A program made the translations under genes and the position numbers. The notes under the pieces are model-generated. The model saw only the letters and a program-made list of their open reading frames with translations, made no database searches and had not been told where the DNA came from. Source: Streptomyces sp. DH5 (lineage in GTDB: Bacteria > Actinomycetota > Actinomycetes > Streptomycetales > Streptomycetaceae). From it: a DNA stretch of 64,000 nt. Shown piece by piece: positions 26,997-35,337 of the stretch. Each line of letters opens with the position of its first letter. Within the stretch, counting starts at the first letter, position 1. Where the stretch lies: NCBI RefSeq assembly GCF_020873915.1, contig NZ_JAHWGP010000003.1:1-64000 (forward strand), written 5' to 3'.

Positions 26997-28909
26997 CGGG
27001 GGACTCCCAGGTTGTCGGGGGCCGGAGCGGGTGCGACGGGCGCGGCCGGGACGGCGGGTCCGGCCTGCGCGGCCGGGAGGGCGGACACCGTCGACGCGAC
27101 AGCCTCGGCGGGCTCGGCCTGCGCGACAGGGGCCGCGGGCGCCATCGGCCCGGCCGGGACGGCGGGTTCGGCGGGCGTCCTCGACGCGGCGAGCGCGGCC
27201 GGAACCGCGGGCTCGGCGGGCGCGGCCGGGACGGCAGGCACCGTCGACGCGACAGCCTCGGCGGACTCGGCCTGCGCGACGGAGGTCGCGGGCGCCGTCG
27301 ACGCGGCGGGCGTCCTCGACGCGGCAGGCGCGGCGGACTCGGCCTGCGCGACGGGAGCCGCAGGCGCCATCGGCTCGGCCGCGGCGGCGGGTTCGGCGGG
27401 TTCGGCGGGCGTTCTCGGCTCGGCGGGCGCGGCCGGGACGGCAGGCACCCTCGACGCGGCGGGAGCGGCCGGGACGGCAGGCACCCTCGACGCGGCGGGA
27501 GCGGCCGGGACGGCGGGCGCGGCCGGGGCGGCGGGAGCGGCCGGGGCGGCGGGCGCCGTCGACGCGACAGCCTCGGCGGACTCGGCCTGCGCGACGGAGG
27601 TCGCGGGCGCCGTCGACGCGGCGGGCGTCCTCGACGCGGCGGGCGCGGGCGGCGCCGGCGGACGCCGGGGGCGCGAGGGGGGTCCGAGCAGCAGCCAGGC
27701 GGCGAGGGCGTGGGCCGCCTCGCCCGCGGCGAGCGCGCCCACCGCGCCGATCGCGCCGAGCAGGGGCACCAGGAACATCCCGAGCAGCACCGCGCAGGCC
27801 AGGCCCGCGGCGGCACCGGCGGCGGTGGCGCGCAGGGTGCGCGCGCCGGCGTTCTCGAGCAGGTAGTTGAGGCTCCCCATCGCGAAGACGAGGGGGACGC
27901 ACAGGACGTACAGGAGCAGCACCACGACCGGAGGCGGCAGGAGCCCGGAGTCCTGGGTGGAGCGGGCGAGCAGCAGGGCGGCGCCGGTCCACGCGGCGCC
28001 CGCCACCGCCAGCGGGAGCAGCCGGCGCACCACACGGCGGTCGAGCGTCGCGGCGTCCAGCGTCCGCAGGGTCAGCGACACGTGCGGCTGGAACAGCCGC
28101 AGGACGTAGCCGAATCCGTTGAGCAGCACCGAGGAGGCGAGGACCATCAGGTAGAGGTGGCCGGTCTGTTCGTGGTGCCGGGAGGCGCCGAGCAGGGCGA
28201 AGAGGACGCTGACGGTGCCGGCCGCGGCCACGTCGCCGCAGGCCATGAGGGCCGAGGTGGACACCGCCGGCACGGCCGTGCCCCGGCGTACCGGGCGGGC
28301 GGCGGAGCGCAGCAGGGCCGGGACGTGGACCAGGTTGAGCAGGGCGGTTCCGCCGAGGAGCCAGCCGGTGAAGCCCTCGGGTCCCCAGCCGAGCAGGGTC
28401 GCCCCGCCGGTTCCGGTCACCACGACGAGCGACAGGGCGGTGAAGTTGGCGATGTCGGCGCGGTCACGGCCGAGCGCCCGGCACAGCCCGACCAGGACGG
28501 TGTTCAGGCCGAGCAGCGCCATGTAGAGGCCGGCCAGCAGCGCCACCGCGCCGTCCCGCGGGGGGTGCAGCAGCGCCGTTCCGGCCAGCCAGAGCACGAC
28601 GGCGGTGGTGAGCAGGCTCGCGCAGCCCAGGAAGACGGTGATCAGCTGGGGTCCGGTGCGGCGGGCCCGGGGCACCAGCTTGAGCGCGGACTTCTCGATG
28701 CCGAGCGAGGTGATGGTGGTGAGCACCTGGGCCGTGCCCATGGCCGCCGCGTACCGCTCGTACGGTCCCTGGCCCCAGGTCGCGAGGAGCGCGGTGTTGG
28801 CGCCGAGCAGGGTGAGCCGGAAGGCGGTGCGCCCGGCGAGGAGCGAGGCGAGGCGGCGGGGGCCGGGGCGCCAGGACTTCGCCGCCCCGGTGGCCGGCGC
28901 CGTCCTCAC
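26993..28909 (-). CDS. Flippase/polysaccharide-exporter-like membrane protein with Ala/Pro-rich tail
   Basis: Protein of 638 residues. The first 405 residues hold 12-14 membrane helices in the style of Wzx/MATE-like lipid-sugar flippases, with LGIEKSALKLVPRARRTGP and an SVLLNGFGYVLRLFQP segment typical of that fold. The last 230 residues are a low-complexity Ala/Pro/Glu/Ser tail made of repeated units (ASTAPATSVAQAESAEAVAS and similar), encoded by exact DNA repeats up to 85 bp. The tail is probably cytosolic or a flexible tether. GTG at 28909 overlaps the ligase stop (GTGA); the stop overlaps the antiporter ATG. It likely exports the cluster's lipid-linked product. Confidence 0.75.
   Translation of the reverse strand: MRTAPATGAAKSWRPGPRRLASLLAGRTAFRLTLLGANTALLATWGQGPYERYAAAMGTAQVLTTITSLGIEKSALKLVPRARRTGPQLITVFLGCASLLTTAVVLWLAGTALLHPPRDGAVALLAGLYMALLGLNTVLVGLCRALGRDRADIANFTALSLVVVTGTGGATLLGWGPEGFTGWLLGGTALLNLVHVPALLRSAARPVRRGTAVPAVSTSALMACGDVAAAGTVSVLFALLGASRHHEQTGHLYLMVLASSVLLNGFGYVLRLFQPHVSLTLRTLDAATLDRRVVRRLLPLAVAGAAWTGAALLLARSTQDSGLLPPPVVVLLLYVLCVPLVFAMGSLNYLLENAGARTLRATAAGAAAGLACAVLLGMFLVPLLGAIGAVGALAAGEAAHALAAWLLLGPPSRPRRPPAPPAPAASRTPAASTAPATSVAQAESAEAVASTAPAAPAAPAAPAAPAVPAAPAASRVPAVPAAPAASRVPAVPAAPAEPRTPAEPAEPAAAAEPMAPAAPVAQAESAAPAASRTPAASTAPATSVAQAESAEAVASTVPAVPAAPAEPAVPAALAASRTPAEPAVPAGPMAPAAPVAQAEPAEAVASTVSALPAAQAGPAVPAAPVAPAPAPDNLGVPR
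27241..27640. repeat. Long exact direct repeats in the exporter tail
   Basis: An 85-bp sequence at 27241-27325 recurs without mismatch at 27556-27640. A shorter partial copy begins at 27088. The intervening DNA consists of smaller Ala/Pro-coding repeats. The frame stays open throughout. Confidence 0.88.
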
Positions 28910-30213
28910 GCCGGCCCCGCCGGTTCGGGCTGCGCCGCCGCCGTCTCGGAGGTGACGAATCGCCCCTTGCCGCCCGCGGTGATCTCCACCCGGTCCACCT
29001 GGACGACCTCCAGCGGGAAGGCGCAGCCGGCGACGGTGTGCAGGTGCTCCCGCACTCCCTCGGCCACCGTCGCCCACCCGTCCCGGTCCAGGGGTTCGGA
29101 GGGGACCACGTCGAGGCGCACCGCTCCGGTGCGGTCCTGGTGCACGCCGCACTCGGCGATTCCCGGGAAGGTCGCCGCCAGGTGCAGGAAGGTGTCCGGG
29201 TAGAGCTGGCGTCCGGTCGGCAGCAGCACCGAGTCGTTGACCCGGCCCACCGTGAGCCGCAGCGTGCGGAAGCGCCGCCCGCACGGGCACGGCCGGGTGT
29301 CGATCCGGCCGACGTCGCCGAGGTCGTACCGGATCAGGGGCATCGCGCGTTCCATGAACGCGGTCACCACCACCCGGCCCTCGGCGCCGTCCGGCAGCGG
29401 CCGGCCGTCCGCGTCGAGGATCTCCACGAGGAGCCGGTCCTCGGCGAGGTGGGCCCGCCCGTGTCTGCACTCGTAGGCGATGTTGAGCACTTCGAAGGCC
29501 GAGTACTCGTCGTGCACCGGGGCCCCGAACTCCTTCTCGAACAGCGCCCGGTGGGCGTCGACGAGGAGTTCGGACTCGGTCATGACCAGGCGCAGGGTGC
29601 GGCGCAGCAGCGCCAGTTCGGCCGTGGTCAGGGCGCGCAGCAGGGCGCGCAGGTGGACCGGGTAGCCGATGAGCACCTGGGGGCGTGCGGCGAGGAGTTC
29701 GGCCTTGATGTCGTCCATCGGCCGGTCGGTGAGCAGGACGTGGCGGCGGAAGAGGCCGAACCGTTCGAAGCGCCGCGGGGGCGGTGCGAAGGGCCTGATG
29801 TGGGAGAGGCGGTCGGTGGGCAGGTAGCGCCCGGTCGCCAGGAACCGGCGGACGCAGGCGGCCATGTGGTAGTCGTGGCTGTGCTGGTCGTGCACGACCG
29901 TCACCCGGCGGCCGGTGGAGCCGCTGGTGCGGAAGGTGGGCAGCCGGGCCGGGTCGGCTCCGTCGGCGAGGAGTTCCTCCAGGGGGCGGCTGCGCAGCAC
30001 CTCCTTGCTCAGGACCGGCAGCTTCGCGACCTCGTCGAGGGAGCGCAGCGGGCCGGTCCGGTAGGCGGGGTCGTCGCGGTAGTACGGCACCTCGGCCGCG
30101 GCATGCGCCAGCATCCGGTTGAGCCCGGTGAGCTGGCGCCGGCGCAGGGCGGTACGGGTGCCGTACTGGCGGGCGCAGGAGACGGGGACGTACAGCGCCT
30201 CTCGGAGGAACAT
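28906..30213 (-). CDS. PaaK/CapK-like adenylate-forming ligase (2)
   Basis: Protein of 435 residues, parallel to the ligase at 23086 but clearly divergent. N-terminal AHAAAEVPYYRDDP; AMP loop RTSGSTGRR near 97; MTESELLV and HDEYSAFEVLN central motifs; AMPLIRYDLGDVG; CPCGRRF cysteine cluster; terminal TAGGKGRFV. Such proteins occur in capsule, exopolysaccharide and small-molecule clusters, where they activate an acyl or aryl acid. The ATG at 30213 is preceded by a GAAGGA-type site; it starts 20 bp after the membrane-protein stop. Confidence 0.85.
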   Translation of the reverse strand: MFLREALYVPVSCARQYGTRTALRRRQLTGLNRMLAHAAAEVPYYRDDPAYRTGPLRSLDEVAKLPVLSKEVLRSRPLEELLADGADPARLPTFRTSGSTGRRVTVVHDQHSHDYHMAACVRRFLATGRYLPTDRLSHIRPFAPPPRRFERFGLFRRHVLLTDRPMDDIKAELLAARPQVLIGYPVHLRALLRALTTAELALLRRTLRLVMTESELLVDAHRALFEKEFGAPVHDEYSAFEVLNIAYECRHGRAHLAEDRLLVEILDADGRPLPDGAEGRVVVTAFMERAMPLIRYDLGDVGRIDTRPCPCGRRFRTLRLTVGRVNDSVLLPTGRQLYPDTFLHLAATFPGIAECGVHQDRTGAVRLDVVPSEPLDRDGWATVAEGVREHLHTVAGCAFPLEVVQVDRVEITAGGKGRFVTSETAAAQPEPAGPA

Positions 30214-30233
30214 CTCGTACGGTCCTTCGCTGG

Positions 30234-30902
30234 TCAGCCGGCGGTGGGAGCCTGGACGGGGGTGCGGCGGAAGACCCGGGTGACGGGGGCGAACCAGCGC
30301 TTGGGGGCGAGCAGGACGAACAGCGCCAGCACGACGTGCACGGCGATGAAGGCGAACGCCTCGTACTTGCTGGCCGGGTGGCCGAGGCGGACCGTCATGT
30401 GCGAGGCCCAGGTCCACACCTCGGGGATGGTCTGCCACGCCGGGTCGGTGTGCTCGTTCACGGTGAGGAAGGCCAGGTCCTCGAGACCGGACAGCATCAG
30501 CAGGATCATCGCGTAGGAGAGCCGGCGCACCAGGTCGGAGGCACCGCCGCCGATGCGGAAGGCGAGGACGAGGCTCAGGATGACGAACGGGGTCAGCGTG
30601 AGGACGTAGTAGTAGAGCTCGGGGTGGTTCTCGGCGACGAAGAAGATCTTCGGCACGAAGTAGAGGAAGTAGACGAGGAAGCAGACCGGGACCACCAGGT
30701 GGAGGCGGATCCGCTGGGCCCAGGCCGGGTCGAGCTGGGCGATCGCCTCGGTGGCGAGCACGAAGGGCACCAGCTTGAACAGCAGGATGCCCAGGTTCTT
30801 GACCTCACGGTCGTGGGGCATGGCGAACCAGACGATGCCCGCGAAGACCGCGGCGAGCGCGGCGAGGATCAGGAAGGGCGCGTTGCGCCGTACGGTGTTC
30901 AA
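30234..30902 (-). CDS. Multi-pass membrane protein of unknown function
   Basis: Protein of 222 residues with about six hydrophobic helices. Conserved-looking charged or aromatic segments lie between them: VWFAMPHDREVKNLG, VPKIFFVAENHPELYYY and TVNEHTDPAW. I recognise no family. TTG at 30902 is chosen because it overlaps the ATP-grasp stop (TTGA). By position it should act at the membrane step shared with the glycosyltransferase and exporter. Confidence 0.65.
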   Translation of the reverse strand: MNTVRRNAPFLILAALAAVFAGIVWFAMPHDREVKNLGILLFKLVPFVLATEAIAQLDPAWAQRIRLHLVVPVCFLVYFLYFVPKIFFVAENHPELYYYVLTLTPFVILSLVLAFRIGGGASDLVRRLSYAMILLMLSGLEDLAFLTVNEHTDPAWQTIPEVWTWASHMTVRLGHPASKYEAFAFIAVHVVLALFVLLAPKRWFAPVTRVFRRTPVQAPTAG

Positions 30903-32146
30903 CGAACGTTCTCCGTAAGGGATTCGGGGCGTCGGGCCGGGGCGGGCGCGGCGGGCTCCACGTCGAAGCGCAGCAGCGCACGGGCCTTCGCCTGTGCCGC
31001 CCGGAGCTCGGTGTAGCTGTCCGCGACGAGCAGGAGGTAGCCGAGTTTGCGGCCGGCCTGGGTGTAGCGGCGGACCTGGCTGCCGGGGCCCGCGAAGAGC
31101 CTCAGCTCGGCGGTCTGGGGCAGGGCGCGGACCGCGTCCGCGCCCTCGACGGTGCGCAGGACGCCGTCGGTGTCGGTGCTGAGGATCTGCAGGGCGGTCT
31201 TCTTGTCGTGGCGGGGCGCCAGGTCGAAGTCCTGGCCGAGCGCCAGGCGCAGGGCCGCCTCGTAGGTGTTGATGCCGTAGGCGTGCTGGACGAGCAGCGG
31301 CATGCCGTTGCCGCCGAGCCGGGCGCCCATCTCGATGAAGCGGATCTCGTCGGTGCGGTCGACCACGAAGTCGAAGTTGACCGGGCCGTCGGTGTGGCCG
31401 AGCGCCACGCAGATGTCCATGATCATGGAGCGCAGCCGGATCTCGGTGGCGGGCGTGAGCTCGGCGGGCACCGTGTGCGCGGTGGTGATCATGTGGGGTG
31501 CGCCGGTGGTGGCGCGCTCGGTGACCGCGATGGTCGCCAGCTTCGCGTCGCGCAGGAACGCCTCGGCGGACAGGTGCTTGCCCAGCAGCATCTCCTCCAC
31601 GATCACTTCGCCGGAGAAGGAGTGGGCCCGTGCCTCGGCCAGCGCCGCGGGCAGGGCCGCCGGGTCGGCGACGACCTGGACGCCCTTGCTGCCGGAGGAG
31701 TCGTTCGGCTTCACGATGACGGGCAGCGGCAGCGTGGCCGCGGCGAGGCGCAGTTCGACGGGGTCCTTGGAGCGCAGGTGGCCGTAGCCGGGCAGTCCGA
31801 CGCGTTCCAGGACGCTGTGGAAGTAGCCCTTGTCCACGGAGGCCCGCACCGCGTCCGGGGCCGGCTGGTGCGGGGTGCCGAGGATGCGGCTGAGTGCGGC
31901 CACCGACTCCTGCGCGGCGTCGCTGGCCGGTGAGATCACCGCGGCGACGTCGAGGTGGCTGATCCTGGCGGCGATCTCCTCGGGGGCCCGGGTGGTCGTG
32001 CACAGGAAGACGTCGGCGGCCGCCGCTCCCAGCGCCTCCGGCCGCTGGTCGACGCCGATGACCCCGTAACCGAGGCGGCGGGCCTCGTGGTAGGCGGGGA
32101 GCTGGTCCTCGCCCCCGCCGAGGACGAGGATGTGGGGCTTGGTCAT
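30899..32146 (-). CDS. ATP-grasp ligase
   Basis: Protein of 415 residues of the carboxylate-amine ligase type. Pre-ATP-grasp domain ILVLGGGEDQLPAYHEARRL; ATP-grasp with VIVKPNDSSGSKGVQVV as the phosphate-binding loop near 145-160, VIVEEMLLGKHLSAEAF, and metal-binding NFDFVVDRTDEIRFIEMGAR. It forms an amide or ester bond through an acyl-phosphate, often using amino acids. It sits one gene from the halogenase-like gene, recalling BesA beside BesD in beta-ethynylserine synthesis. The ATG overlaps the glycosyltransferase stop. Confidence 0.85.
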   Translation of the reverse strand: MTKPHILVLGGGEDQLPAYHEARRLGYGVIGVDQRPEALGAAAADVFLCTTTRAPEEIAARISHLDVAAVISPASDAAQESVAALSRILGTPHQPAPDAVRASVDKGYFHSVLERVGLPGYGHLRSKDPVELRLAAATLPLPVIVKPNDSSGSKGVQVVADPAALPAALAEARAHSFSGEVIVEEMLLGKHLSAEAFLRDAKLATIAVTERATTGAPHMITTAHTVPAELTPATEIRLRSMIMDICVALGHTDGPVNFDFVVDRTDEIRFIEMGARLGGNGMPLLVQHAYGINTYEAALRLALGQDFDLAPRHDKKTALQILSTDTDGVLRTVEGADAVRALPQTAELRLFAGPGSQVRRYTQAGRKLGYLLLVADSYTELRAAQAKARALLRFDVEPAAPAPARRPESLTENVR

Positions 32147-33141
32147 GGCAGGTTCCCTGTCTGCGGCAGTGGCGCGGGCACGGCCCGGCCGGTGGGTGCG
32201 TGGCGGTGGGCGTAGAGGTCGTCCCGCGGCCGCACGGGCACGTTGGCCTCCCGGATCTGGTAGCGGGGGAGTCCCTCGCTGCCGCGCATGATGCGCACCA
32301 GGTAGCGGGCGAGCAGTGCGAGCGCTCCCAGGCCGAAGGCGTGCAGCAGCACGGACGCCGTGGCGAGCAGCCGGACGTCGCCCTGGAGCAGCGTCAGCGC
32401 TCCGGCCGCCACCGCGGCGACGGCCGCCGTGAGGTAGACGAGGGCGAGCGGCCGGTAGGAGAAGCCGACGAAGAGGTCGGCGGCGTGCCGGAACAGCTTG
32501 CCGAGCGACCACTTGGCCCGCCCGGCCACCCGGGCCGCGTGCGCCGTGTCCACCGTGGTGTAGCGGGCGCCGATCAGCGGCAGGGTGGCGAGGAAGTAGG
32601 GGGTGCTGACCTCGCAGTCGGCGACCTTGTGGGCCACCACGGTGCGCACCACCCGGAACACCGAGGCGCGCACGGGCAGTTCGATGCCCAGGATGCGGGT
32701 GGCGACGGCCTGGTGGCCGTAGGTTCCCAGGCGGCGGTACCAGGGGTCCTGCCGGCCGGCGCGGACCGCGAAGACCGCGTCGTAGCCGCCCTCCACGGCC
32801 CGCTGCGCCAGCTTGTGGAGTTCGGCGGGCGGGGACTGCAGGTCGGCGTCGAGCTGGACGGTCCACTCCTTCGACGCGTACGCGAACCCCGCGGTGAAGG
32901 CGGATTCGAGGCCGAAGTTCCGGGCGAAGGACAGATACCGGACGCGTGGATCCTCGCGGGCGATCCGCTTGATGATGTCGAGCGTCCCGTCGGTGCTTCC
33001 GTCGTCGACGAAGAGGATTTCGGAATCCTCGTACCTGTAGATCTCCCTGCTGATTTCCAGATATGCCCGCTCGATGCATTCCTCCTCGTTGTAACAGGGC
33101 ACCATCGCGGTGATGGAAAGCATGGCAGGCATTCTGGTCAT
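32143..33141 (-). CDS. Polyprenyl-phosphate-type GT2 glycosyltransferase
   Basis: Membrane GT2 of 332 residues, DPM1/ArnC-like. MVPCYNEEECIERAY at the N-terminus; VDDGSTDGTLDI; the metal site in QLDADLQSPP near 97; LSFARNFGLESAF; and two C-terminal helices around 235-290. Relatives transfer a sugar from a nucleotide to undecaprenyl phosphate. ATGs at 33126 and 33117 are alternative starts. The UDP-sugar pathway genes nearby could provide its donor. Confidence 0.82.
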   Translation of the reverse strand: MTRMPAMLSITAMVPCYNEEECIERAYLEISREIYRYEDSEILFVDDGSTDGTLDIIKRIAREDPRVRYLSFARNFGLESAFTAGFAYASKEWTVQLDADLQSPPAELHKLAQRAVEGGYDAVFAVRAGRQDPWYRRLGTYGHQAVATRILGIELPVRASVFRVVRTVVAHKVADCEVSTPYFLATLPLIGARYTTVDTAHAARVAGRAKWSLGKLFRHAADLFVGFSYRPLALVYLTAAVAAVAAGALTLLQGDVRLLATASVLLHAFGLGALALLARYLVRIMRGSEGLPRYQIREANVPVRPRDDLYAHRHAPTGRAVPAPLPQTGNLP

Positions 33142-33177
33142 CCTCTGCTCCCCGCTCTTCCTCCCGTCCTTGGCGAA

Positions 33178-33933
33178 TCAGTCGAACATCGCGTTCATCG
33201 TCTCGTGGGTGGTCGCCTTCTTGCTGTCCGTGCGGCTCGCCCAGCAGGTGTTGAGGATGATGCGGGTCTTGTCGGCGTTCAGCGGGACCGTGCGGTGCAG
33301 CGTGGTGTCCGAGCGCAGGAAGTACAGCTCGCCGCGGGCGTGGCCGTACGAGCGGATCGGGTGCTGCTGCAGGTACTCCTCGACGCGCGGGTCGTCCTTG
33401 TTCCAGTCGGTGTGCGGGATGCACTGGAGCATGCCGCCGTACTCCAGGGAGGGCGCCTCGATCAGCCAGATGACCGTGAAGCTGAAGTCGCCCCAGTGCC
33501 AGCCGTGGGTGTCGCCCTTCTGGTGCTGGCGGGTGATGATGTACTTCTCCTCGTCCCACGGGCAGTCCATGACCTCCTCCTTGGCGAGGCGGGAGAGGAA
33601 GCCCTTGAGCGCCGGCGACTCGTAGACGGCCGGGATCAGCGAGCCGTCGGTGGCGATCGCCTTCTGGCCGACGGTGGACATGAAGCGCGGCGAGTCGCCG
33701 GTCTCCTTGAGACGGATGTCGATGCGCTTCTGGTGCGTGTCGATCAGCTGGTGGGTCTCGGCGGCGACCGCCTCGAAGACCTCCTCGGAGACCAGGCCGG
33801 GCAGCTTGACGTAGCCCTCGCGGCGGAAGTGCTGGGAGAGCTTGAGGACCTCGTGGTCGTTGTCGAACCGCTCCGTGATGTTCTTGGCGATGAGCTCTTC
33901 GACGTTCGCTGCGGTAATCGCGTTCTGCGTCAT
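33178..33933 (-). CDS. Fe(II)/2-oxoglutarate enzyme with BesD-type halogenase metal site
   Basis: Protein of 251 residues. The iron site reads THGWHWGDFSF: H146-x-G148 replaces the HxD of hydroxylases, the mark of Fe/2OG halogenases, where chloride fills the vacated position. The distal histidine is H213 in TTLHRTVPL, 67 residues later; R224 in KTRIIL can bind 2-oxoglutarate. In BesD (lysine 4-chlorinase, numbering from memory) the equivalents are H137, G139 and H204, the same spacing. The lysine-contact residues I recall (R74, E120, H134, D140, N219) map to R83, E129, H143, D149 and N228, all identical. T221 maps to C230, so the substrate may differ. ATG at 33933 follows GAGGAGC. First gene of the leftward operon. 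Confidence 0.78.
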   Translation of the reverse strand: MTQNAITAANVEELIAKNITERFDNDHEVLKLSQHFRREGYVKLPGLVSEEVFEAVAAETHQLIDTHQKRIDIRLKETGDSPRFMSTVGQKAIATDGSLIPAVYESPALKGFLSRLAKEEVMDCPWDEEKYIITRQHQKGDTHGWHWGDFSFTVIWLIEAPSLEYGGMLQCIPHTDWNKDDPRVEEYLQQHPIRSYGHARGELYFLRSDTTLHRTVPLNADKTRIILNTCWASRTDSKKATTHETMNAMFD

Positions 33934-34281
33934 GCGGGCTGCTCCTCGTGTGGCGTGCGGCCGGATCCCCATCCTTCGGTCCGGCGAACCGGATCCTTTT
34001 CTGCCGCTGTCGGTGCACCGATTCTGTGACGCGGTCCGCGCTTTCGGTAGTGCTCGCCTCACCGATTTCACATGAAGAAACCACCCGGCATGCGGCATGA
34101 GTTCTTCACCCCCGACATGAGGAACTCACACCGCCGCCGTCCGTGAAGAACCCAGCGTTGCGCCAGAATTCCCCGTGCGGTCAAATACCGGGACGCCCGG
34201 GGGCCTTCACCGAATTCCCCCGCGAATATCACGGGCAGCCCTGCACACGGATGTTCCGCAGGGATTCAGGGAGGGATCCGA
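33934..34281. promoter_or_regulatory. Divergent control region of the cluster
   Basis: 348 bp, AT-rich for this genome, between the halogenase-like and decarboxylase starts. The heptamer TGAAGAA occurs at 34073-34079 and 34144-34150 and inverted at 34102-34108. The last two form a GTTCTTCAC / GTGAAGAAC pair (34101-34109, 34143-34151). TGAGTTC (34098-34104) and GAACTCA (34122-34128) form a second inverted repeat. It probably holds both promoters and operator sites; no coding potential seen. Confidence 0.6.
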
Positions 34282-35265
34282 ATGACCAGGACAGCGGTGG
34301 TGGCCGGTGGCGCGGGGTTCGTCGGCTCGCATCTGTGCGAGCGGCTGCTCACGGACGGCTGGCGGGTCGTGTGCGTCGACAACTTCGTCACCGGGAGCGC
34401 CCGGAACGTCGCCCATCTCGCGGGCGAGAGCGGGTTCCGGCTGATCGAGGCCGACATCGTCGAGGGGGCGCCGGAGATCGCGGGGAGGGTCGACGCCGTA
34501 CTCAACCTGGCGTCGCCCGCCTCACCGGTCGACTACCTCGAACTTCCGCTGCAGACGCTGCGCGTGGGGTCCGAGGGCACCCGGCACCTGCTGGACCTCG
34601 CCCGCGCCGAGGGCGCCAGGTTCGTGCTCGCCTCCACGTCGGAGACGTACGGCGACCCGCTGGTGCACCCCCAGCCGGAGAGCTACTGGGGCAACGTCAA
34701 CCCGGTCGGTCCGCGCTCGGTGTACGACGAGGCCAAGCGGTACGCGGAGGCCCTCACCATGGCGTACCGCAGGAGCCTCGGTGTCGACACCGGCATCGTG
34801 CGGATCTTCAACACCTACGGTCCCCGGATGCGCGCCCACGACGGCCGTGCCGTTCCCACCTTCATCCGGCAGGCGCTCGCCGGGCAGCCGATCACCGTGG
34901 CCGGCGACGGCTCGCAGACACGCTCGCTCTGCTACGTGTCCGACCTCGTCGACGGTCTGGTGCGGATGGCCGACGCGCGGATCGCGGGACCGGTCAACCT
35001 CGGCAACCAGGAGGAGATCCCGGTGCTCAGGCTCGCCGAGTGGATCCGCGAACTGACGGCGTCCACCTCCGGCATCGCCCACGTGCCCCGGCCGGTCGAC
35101 GACCCCTCCGTCCGGCGGCCCGACATCACGCGGGCACGCGAACAGCTCGGCTGGACACCGGAGTTCGGCACCGAGCGCGGTCTGATCGAGACGATCGACT
35201 GGTTCCGCGGGCAGGCCGGGGCCGACCGGGAGACCCTGCAGTTGGCCGGTGCAGAGGAAAAGTAG
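34282..35265 (+). CDS. UDP-glucuronate decarboxylase (UDP-xylose synthase-like)
   Basis: Extended SDR of 327 residues. GGAGFVGSHL cofactor loop; the UXS-specific ASPASPVDYLELPLQTL; STSETYGDPLVHPQPESYWG; and VNPVGPRSVYDEAKRYAE with the catalytic Tyr/Lys near 148. These match UXS1-type enzymes, which oxidise and decarboxylate UDP-glucuronate to UDP-xylose. UDP-glucose dehydrogenase is encoded at 39505. It would supply a pentose donor to the cluster's glycosyltransferase. It is divergent from the halogenase operon. Confidence 0.87.
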   Translation: MTRTAVVAGGAGFVGSHLCERLLTDGWRVVCVDNFVTGSARNVAHLAGESGFRLIEADIVEGAPEIAGRVDAVLNLASPASPVDYLELPLQTLRVGSEGTRHLLDLARAEGARFVLASTSETYGDPLVHPQPESYWGNVNPVGPRSVYDEAKRYAEALTMAYRRSLGVDTGIVRIFNTYGPRMRAHDGRAVPTFIRQALAGQPITVAGDGSQTRSLCYVSDLVDGLVRMADARIAGPVNLGNQEEIPVLRLAEWIRELTASTSGIAHVPRPVDDPSVRRPDITRAREQLGWTPEFGTERGLIETIDWFRGQAGADRETLQLAGAEEK

Positions 35266-35337
35266 GAACCGCTGACACCATGGGCGCGCGGCCGGACGAG
35301 GAGAACGGGACGGTGACCGGGCATGCAGGACGGGACG

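Noticed and set aside
27000-27690. Possible CRISPR-like or satellite array.
   Set aside because: Repeats are irregular, GC-rich, lack unique spacers of even length and keep an open frame as an Ala/Pro tail.
24655-27866. Long plus-strand open frames opposite the epimerase, antiporter and exporter genes, including Ala/Gly repeat proteins.
   Set aside because: Complement of real genes with membrane and catalytic motifs; the repeat-protein look comes from the exporter tail's DNA repeats.
33178-33933. Simple phytanoyl-CoA dioxygenase-type hydroxylase.
   Set aside because: The HxD aspartate is replaced by Gly148, which hydroxylases need; the halogenase reading explains the site better.
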